From assembly GCA_004380135.1 (NCBI GenBank), contig QXCR01000211.1:1-40331 (forward strand): a DNA stretch of 40,331 nt, in the 5' to 3' direction. Shown piece after piece: positions 36,006 through 40,331 of the stretch; the stretch's first letter is position 1, and each line of letters starts with the position of its first letter. The notes beneath the pieces were generated by a model, which was given only the letters and a program-made list of their open reading frames with translations, did no database searches and was not told the DNA's origin. Origin of the DNA: Stemphylium vesicarium. Its lineage: Eukaryota; Ascomycota; Dothideomycetes; Pleosporales; Pleosporaceae. The translations under genes and the position numbers were made by a program.

Positions 36006-36669
36006 TTGGGCAGCTTAACGCGTTTAGCTAAACCGTTATAGCGTATAATAGTTTAAGGTTCTTAAATTGTTATATTATTATGTAAGCTCTTATTACGTTA
36101 TAATAGTTATAACGCGATAAGAGTCTTAGTGCTAAGTACGCTAGTATTACATATAGAGAAATAGAGAATCTACTATCTAGATCCTCTAGACCTTACCTAA
36201 AACTCTACTAAATATATCGTGTATTATATATATACTATTGCAATATTATTTAATCTCTCGTCTAAAAGCTTATCTCTAACGCTATGGTATTTCTCTTATA
36301 GTATATCTCCTCTATACTTTAACGCTATTATACGAATAGAGACCTTTTAGAGTACTAGCAACTCTAAGCGCAAGCGTACAAGGACTTAGTATGTCTATAT
36401 ATAATGTCCTTTCTTGTCTAATACTTATCGTGGTAACACTATCGCCTATATTCTAAGAGACTATGCTTGGCTTAAATTGTCTTAGCTTCTACATACCCCT
36501 CGCACACTAGTTATAATGCTATAAGCTACTACCTCTATATCCTAAACGACTATAGACTAAAATGTTATTTGTAATTCCTTTAATTAATAAGGGTATTGCG
36601 ACGTACTTATAGGTCTTCTTACTTAACGTTAAATACCCTTTTTGTTAATTAAGTAGGCTAAGATAAAAG
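36006..36669. other. AT-rich stretch, start of right flank
   Basis: RIP-like composition, less extreme than elsewhere. It has an imperfect inverted repeat (TTAATTAATAAGGGTATT near 36580-36598 against AATACCC...TTAATTAA near 36638-36656). No coding frame or transposon end could be identified. Confidence 0.5.
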
Positions 36670-37009
36670 TGTAGAGAAGGTATAGAGGAGGATTACTAAT
36701 CCTATAAGTAATAGTATTAGTAATAGCGGAAGATAGAAACTAGAGTTAAAAGTATATTTATTAGATATAAAGAGAAGAGTTAGACACTAAGATATTATTA
36801 CTATCTACTACATATTATATATAAATGCTAGGTTATCTAGAATATTCTATCTTACTAATAGATAACCTAGGTATACGTAATTTATACGTTATACACTATA
36901 TATATAAGAATATAATAGGTATAGTGGTGCTATTCTAGCTAAAAGAGTACTAGTACTTACTTAAGCTTACTAAGGCTTATTTAAGCAAATTTAAGCTTAT
37001 ATTCTAATA
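36670..37009 (-). mobile_element. Family 1 Copia LTR (340 bp), inverted, with a stub of internal sequence
   Basis: It is the complement of the 341-bp family 1 LTR. On its right it continues into the polypurine tract complement (CCCCCTTAAGC) and about 40 bp of Copia internal sequence, so it is the 3' LTR of a minus-strand element. The element is cut at 37052 by the insertion of a family 2 LTR. Confidence 0.85.
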
Positions 37010-37052
37010 TGCCCCCTTAAGCTAAATAAGCTTAATCCTAGTAGTAGTAGTA

Positions 37053-37244
37053 TGTTACGAACCTGAGAAGACGGGGCACGGCAACATATATATAGAAGTA
37101 ATAAAGGAGTTACTTTATATAAGTTAAGTAAATAGCTAATCTTTAAAAACTAATAGGTAGCGTTGCTCTATAGTCTTAGTAGAAAGCTACTGTAAGATAA
37201 ATTACGTATGTTTTATAATATCTTATAATATTTTATAATGTATT
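37053..37244 (+). mobile_element. 5' part of a family 2 LTR, truncated
   Basis: It starts TGTTACGAACCTGAG and matches the first 192 bp of the solo LTR at 4653-5120. It then stops abruptly where another TGTTAG... element begins. The five bases before it (TAGTA) would be its target-site duplication; the partner was not found. Confidence 0.8.
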
Positions 37245-37450
37245 TGTTAGAAGGCTCACTAGTGATGAAAGGAAATAACTATAAATGCATGCTGTCTTGG
37301 TAATAGGTTTGATTGTCGTTTTCTCTCTTCAAAGCTGTCTCTGCTATATAGGTTGTCGGATCCCCACGAACGTTGCTCGGCCTGGTTCGTACCAACCACG
37401 GTACACAGCTCTGTCCGTACCAGCGACGGTACACAGCTCTGGCTGTGACA
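37245..37450 (+). mobile_element. LTR-like element (206 bp, GC-normal) inserted in the family 2 LTR
   Basis: It begins TGTTAGAAGG and ends GGCTGTGACA, interrupts the family 2 LTR exactly after GTATT, and has normal composition with TATA-like sites. The bases after it (ATTCC) do not repeat GTATT. It is therefore either the 5' LTR of a larger element continuing to the right or an insertion whose far side was lost. It is unrelated to the 203-bp and 119-bp elements on the left. Confidence 0.5.
37388..37443 (+). repeat. 28-bp tandem duplication inside the LTR-like element
   Basis: Units at 37388-37415 and 37416-37443 share CGTACCA..CACGGTACACAG-type sequence with three differences. Each unit contains GTACC...GGTAC, a small dyad. 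Confidence 0.85.
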
Positions 37451-38248
37451 ATTCCCACAATATATATATTTTATTTTATTTTATATTTAAGAAATCTATA
37501 CACTCTTCTTAGAGACTATATAGATCTTTTCTTTTCTAAGTAATAGATTTTATGAAAGTTATATATATAACTAATCTATAATAATTTAGTATAATAGAGA
37601 TTATAAAGATCTTACTAGTACTAGACTATAGTATTATAGTTTATTTAGTTAATATTTTATTTACTAAAAAATTAGTTTTATAATTATCATTTTTCTATTT
37701 CTTTATTTTATAATAGCTGATTATTTTAAGAGTATTATACAAACTCTTTAATACCTTATTTTAAAAATTTAATTATTTAACTATCTAATTTTATAGTATA
37801 TAGAATTCTCTTTAAATAAAAATTATTAAATGATATTACTATAAGTTTATTCTATACTTATAGTAGCTATTTAATTTATTAAAAGACGTTTGATATTAAT
37901 AAGAATTTCTTAATTTTTAAAAAGAAAATTTAAATCTTCATTAATCTTATAAGTTAAATTATAGAAGTACTATTATATAGTTTATAATATATTTAAAGTT
38001 TCTATAGTATAATCTACTGTTTTCTTATCAAGATAGTATAATAGGTTATTAATCTATAGTAATAGTGACTCTATTTCTAGTAAACTTATATAAAGTATAC
38101 TAAGTTAATATTACCTCTTAAATATAGCTATCTTATTATACTTAGTATATAGTAGCTTTACTATATCTTTTTCTAGCGTATTATACTTTTTATTAGATAA
38201 AAGTAAGTTATCTAGATATTTAGTTCTAGTAATAATAAAGTTCTTAAT
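37451..38248. other. AT-rich transposon relic, unassigned
   Basis: Extreme AT content and CpA depletion. Translation of both strands shows only short frames; no RT, integrase or transposase motif could be recognised. Confidence 0.5.
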
Positions 38249-39055
38249 TGTGAAGGTCCGTCCTTAGAGGGTCCTGGGGTTAGTTCTTAGGAATAAGCTA
38301 GGCGCGTAATAGACGAGATAAGTTAAGCATAATATAAAGATTAATAAATAACTTAAGAATTTAAGAATTAAGTATTAATTTTTAAATTTTAAAGTTAAAT
38401 ATAGTAACTATAAGAGTGCGCTATCTAGTAGCTATATACTAATATAATAGTTATAGTAACTCCTAATAATAATAGAGTATAACTCCTAGTGATAGTTATA
38501 ATAGTTATAATTACTTCTAGTAATAGTTATAGTAATTATAATCACTTCTAGTAATAGTTCTTAGCGTAGTAATTAGTTACGTAACTACTAATAGTTAGTA
38601 TTTTATAGGATTACTATTCTAGTCTTACTTATATAGCGTAGTTATAGCGTAGTTATAGCATAGTTATAAGCGTTTTAACTTTAGATTATAATACTATTTT
38701 CCTCTTCTAAAAACTTATCTTTAGATTACTTAACTTTAATAATTACTTAGCTTATAAATAAAGTTACTTTATATATTATTATAAGCTCTAAGGTTTATTA
38801 TATTATTTAATTCTTATAAATATTAGATTTACCTAGTCTAGAAAATTCTTAATACTAATTTTGTTTTTAATATTACTTATAATAAGTATTTTTTTGATAA
38901 TTACTCTTATTATGTTATACTTAATTCGCCTCTTAAATATATAGAGTATACGCGTCTTAGCTAGTTATATATATATATATTATAAGTCTCTTTAGATAAA
39001 ACTTGCAAAGAGTATTAAGTAAAAGTAGATATAGATAAACAGTTATTATCTAAAG
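38249..39055 (-). repeat. Right inverted-repeat arm: LTR-2-like end plus segment X
   Basis: It starts TGTGAAGGTCCG, the complement of the family 2 LTR end, and runs as an inverted copy of 11623-12428, including the 31-bp tandem repeats. Together with the adjoining family 1 LTR it mirrors 11235-12428 across the gene island. Confidence 0.78.
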
Positions 39056-39396
39056 TGTAAGAAAAGGTATAGCGGAGGATTACTAATACTATTAGTAATA
39101 GTATTAGTAATAGCGGAAGATAGAAACTAGAGTTAAAAGTATATCTATTAAATATAAAGAGGGGAGTTAGATACTAAGGTATTATTGCTATCTACTCGTT
39201 ATTATATATAAATGCTAGGTTATCTAGAATATTCTATCTTACTAATAGATAACCTAGATATACGTAATTTCTACGTTATAGATTACGTATATAAGAACGT
39301 AATAGCTATAGTAGTACTATTCTAGCTAAAAGAGTACTAGTGCTTACTTAAGCTTACTAAGGCTTACTTAAGTTTAATTAAGCTTATATTCTAATA
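39056..39396 (-). mobile_element. 3' LTR of the right-hand Copia element (family 1, 341 bp)
   Basis: It is 341 bp, the complement of the family 1 LTR, starting TGTAAGAAAAGG on the plus strand. It abuts the polypurine tract complement CGCCCCCTTAAG at 39397. The outside flank TAAAG (39051-39055) would be one target-site duplication copy; the other is beyond the window. Confidence 0.9.
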
Positions 39397-40331
39397 CGCC
39401 CCCTTAAGCTTAATAAGCTTAATTCTAGTAGTAGTAATTTAGTAACTCTCTCTACTAGTATTACTATTTTAGATAAGGTAGTAGATTTACTTTTACTTTA
39501 AAGTCCTTAATCTTTTATATACTAATAGACTTAGTTAAGCTATCTACTAGTAGAGTAACTATAGGCTAATAGGATAATTCTATTTTCTTATTTTTAACCT
39601 TTTCTCTAATAAAGTAATACCTAATATTAATATACTTAGTTCTAGCGTAATATATAGGATTCTTCGCTAATTCTATAGTACTTTAGCTATCTATTTTAAT
39701 AATCTTTGTATTATTAAAAATAGAAATAATTAAGCTTATCTCTTTAATAAAGAGATTTAGATATAAGCTCTCTTTAACTACTTCTTTATAGGCTATGAAC
39801 TTAGCCTCTGCGCTAGATAGTGCAATAGTTTTTTATAATTTTAATAGCCAGGATATAGCGCTACTATTCTTATTATAGCTTAATAAGAATATATAGCCTA
39901 TAGTAGACCTTCTACTAGTAAAATCGCCCCCCTAATCTAAATCTATAGAGCTAGTTAGATTAATTATTTTATCTAGCTATTTTAGCTCTATAGGCTTAGA
40001 TTAAGTTTTACTAGAGTTTAGATTATAGTTTAATACTAGGTCCTTAGTATACTTTATATAGCCCTAGAGGTAGTTTAGACTATTAAAGTAATCTATACTA
40101 GAATTAGATATATACCTAGCTAAGCTATTTATAGCGTATGCTATATTAGGCCTAGTAAAAGTAGTAATATAGATAAGAGAGCTAATTTCTTATTAATATC
40201 TTTAGATATCTCTTAGATAAGCCTCTTCTTTATTACTTTCTAGCTTAGTATTAGGAGCTAGCGGAGCTTCTCTAGGTTTAATACCTTCTTTATTAAATCT
40301 AGGTAGTAGTCTACTAATATATTTTTCTTAG
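39397..40331 (-). pseudogene. Copia 3' pol relic (end of RT and RNase H), inverted copy
   Basis: It is an inverted, almost base-identical copy of 1-932. The same Copia RT/RNase H landmarks are read on the minus strand, with the same RIP stops and only scattered differences (for example a TCA/TTA difference at left position about 325). It is cut by the window end within two bases of the point where the left copy is cut. Confidence 0.88.

Noticed and set aside
37285..37512. 75-codon frame with a hydrophobic, signal-peptide-like start and several Cys (possible small secreted protein)
   Set aside because: It lies inside the LTR-like element and runs into AT-rich relic sequence, with no supporting promoter or homologue pattern; effector-like appearance is probably chance.
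1..40331. Giant Starship-type mobile element carrying the cluster
   Set aside because: No tyrosine-recombinase (captain) gene is visible at either edge of the island; the bracketing sequences are LTR relics.
1..40331. Telomeric repeats or CRISPR-like arrays
   Set aside because: No TTAGGG runs at either end and no regularly spaced direct repeats with unique spacers; the tandem repeats seen are inside LTRs or one promoter.

Overview
The window is genomic DNA of a filamentous ascomycete (Pezizomycotina), most likely a dothideomycete of the Pleosporales type. The evidence is short 50-96 bp introns with fungal splice sites, two iterative type I polyketide synthases, a Zn2Cys6 regulator, and flanks of transposon relics in which CpA/TpG has been almost completely replaced by TpA. 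That replacement is the signature of repeat-induced point mutation (RIP). The species cannot be named from the sequence.

Layout. Positions 1-12.5 kb are AT-rich nested transposon wreckage on the plus strand: a Copia 3' end with LTR, a Gypsy chromovirus relic, a solo LTR with target-site duplication (TSD) GACCA, and a Copia-like gag relic. These are followed by a Tc1/mariner element carrying a young solo LTR (TSD CTTTC), a second Gypsy relic carrying a 119-bp insertion (TSD ATAAT), and a solo Copia LTR (TSD ATTAG). Positions 12.5-36.0 kb are a GC-balanced island holding four genes. Positions 36.0-40.3 kb are again AT-rich relics, mostly inverted copies of the left-hand elements; the two ends of the window are near-identical inverted copies of the same Copia segment.

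The island is a compact two-PKS cluster. A non-reducing PKS (SAT-KS-AT-PT-ACP-TE, 2080 aa, minus strand) is divergent from a Zn2Cys6 regulator gene (764 aa, plus). The regulator converges on a highly reducing PKS (KS-AT-DH-psiMT-ER-KR-ACP, 2389 aa, minus), which is divergent from a DHA2-type efflux transporter gene (581 aa, plus). The highly reducing enzyme has no release domain, and the non-reducing one starts with an acyl-accepting SAT domain and ends with a macrolactonising type of TE. This is the architecture of benzenediol lactone pathways. Three PT-pocket residues of the reconstructed protein (F1455, Y1576, W1584) coincide in identity and numbering with those I recall for the Aspergillus terreus curvularin synthase AtCURS2, so a 10,11-dehydrocurvularin-type dihydroxyphenylacetic acid lactone is the best product prediction.

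The nonamer GCGGTCGAA or its complement occurs four times in the HR-PKS/MFS promoter and once, in a form extended to TTCGACCGCC, in the NR-PKS/regulator promoter. It is a good candidate operator for the cluster regulator. No tailoring enzyme is present in the window, so the naked lactone may be the end product.
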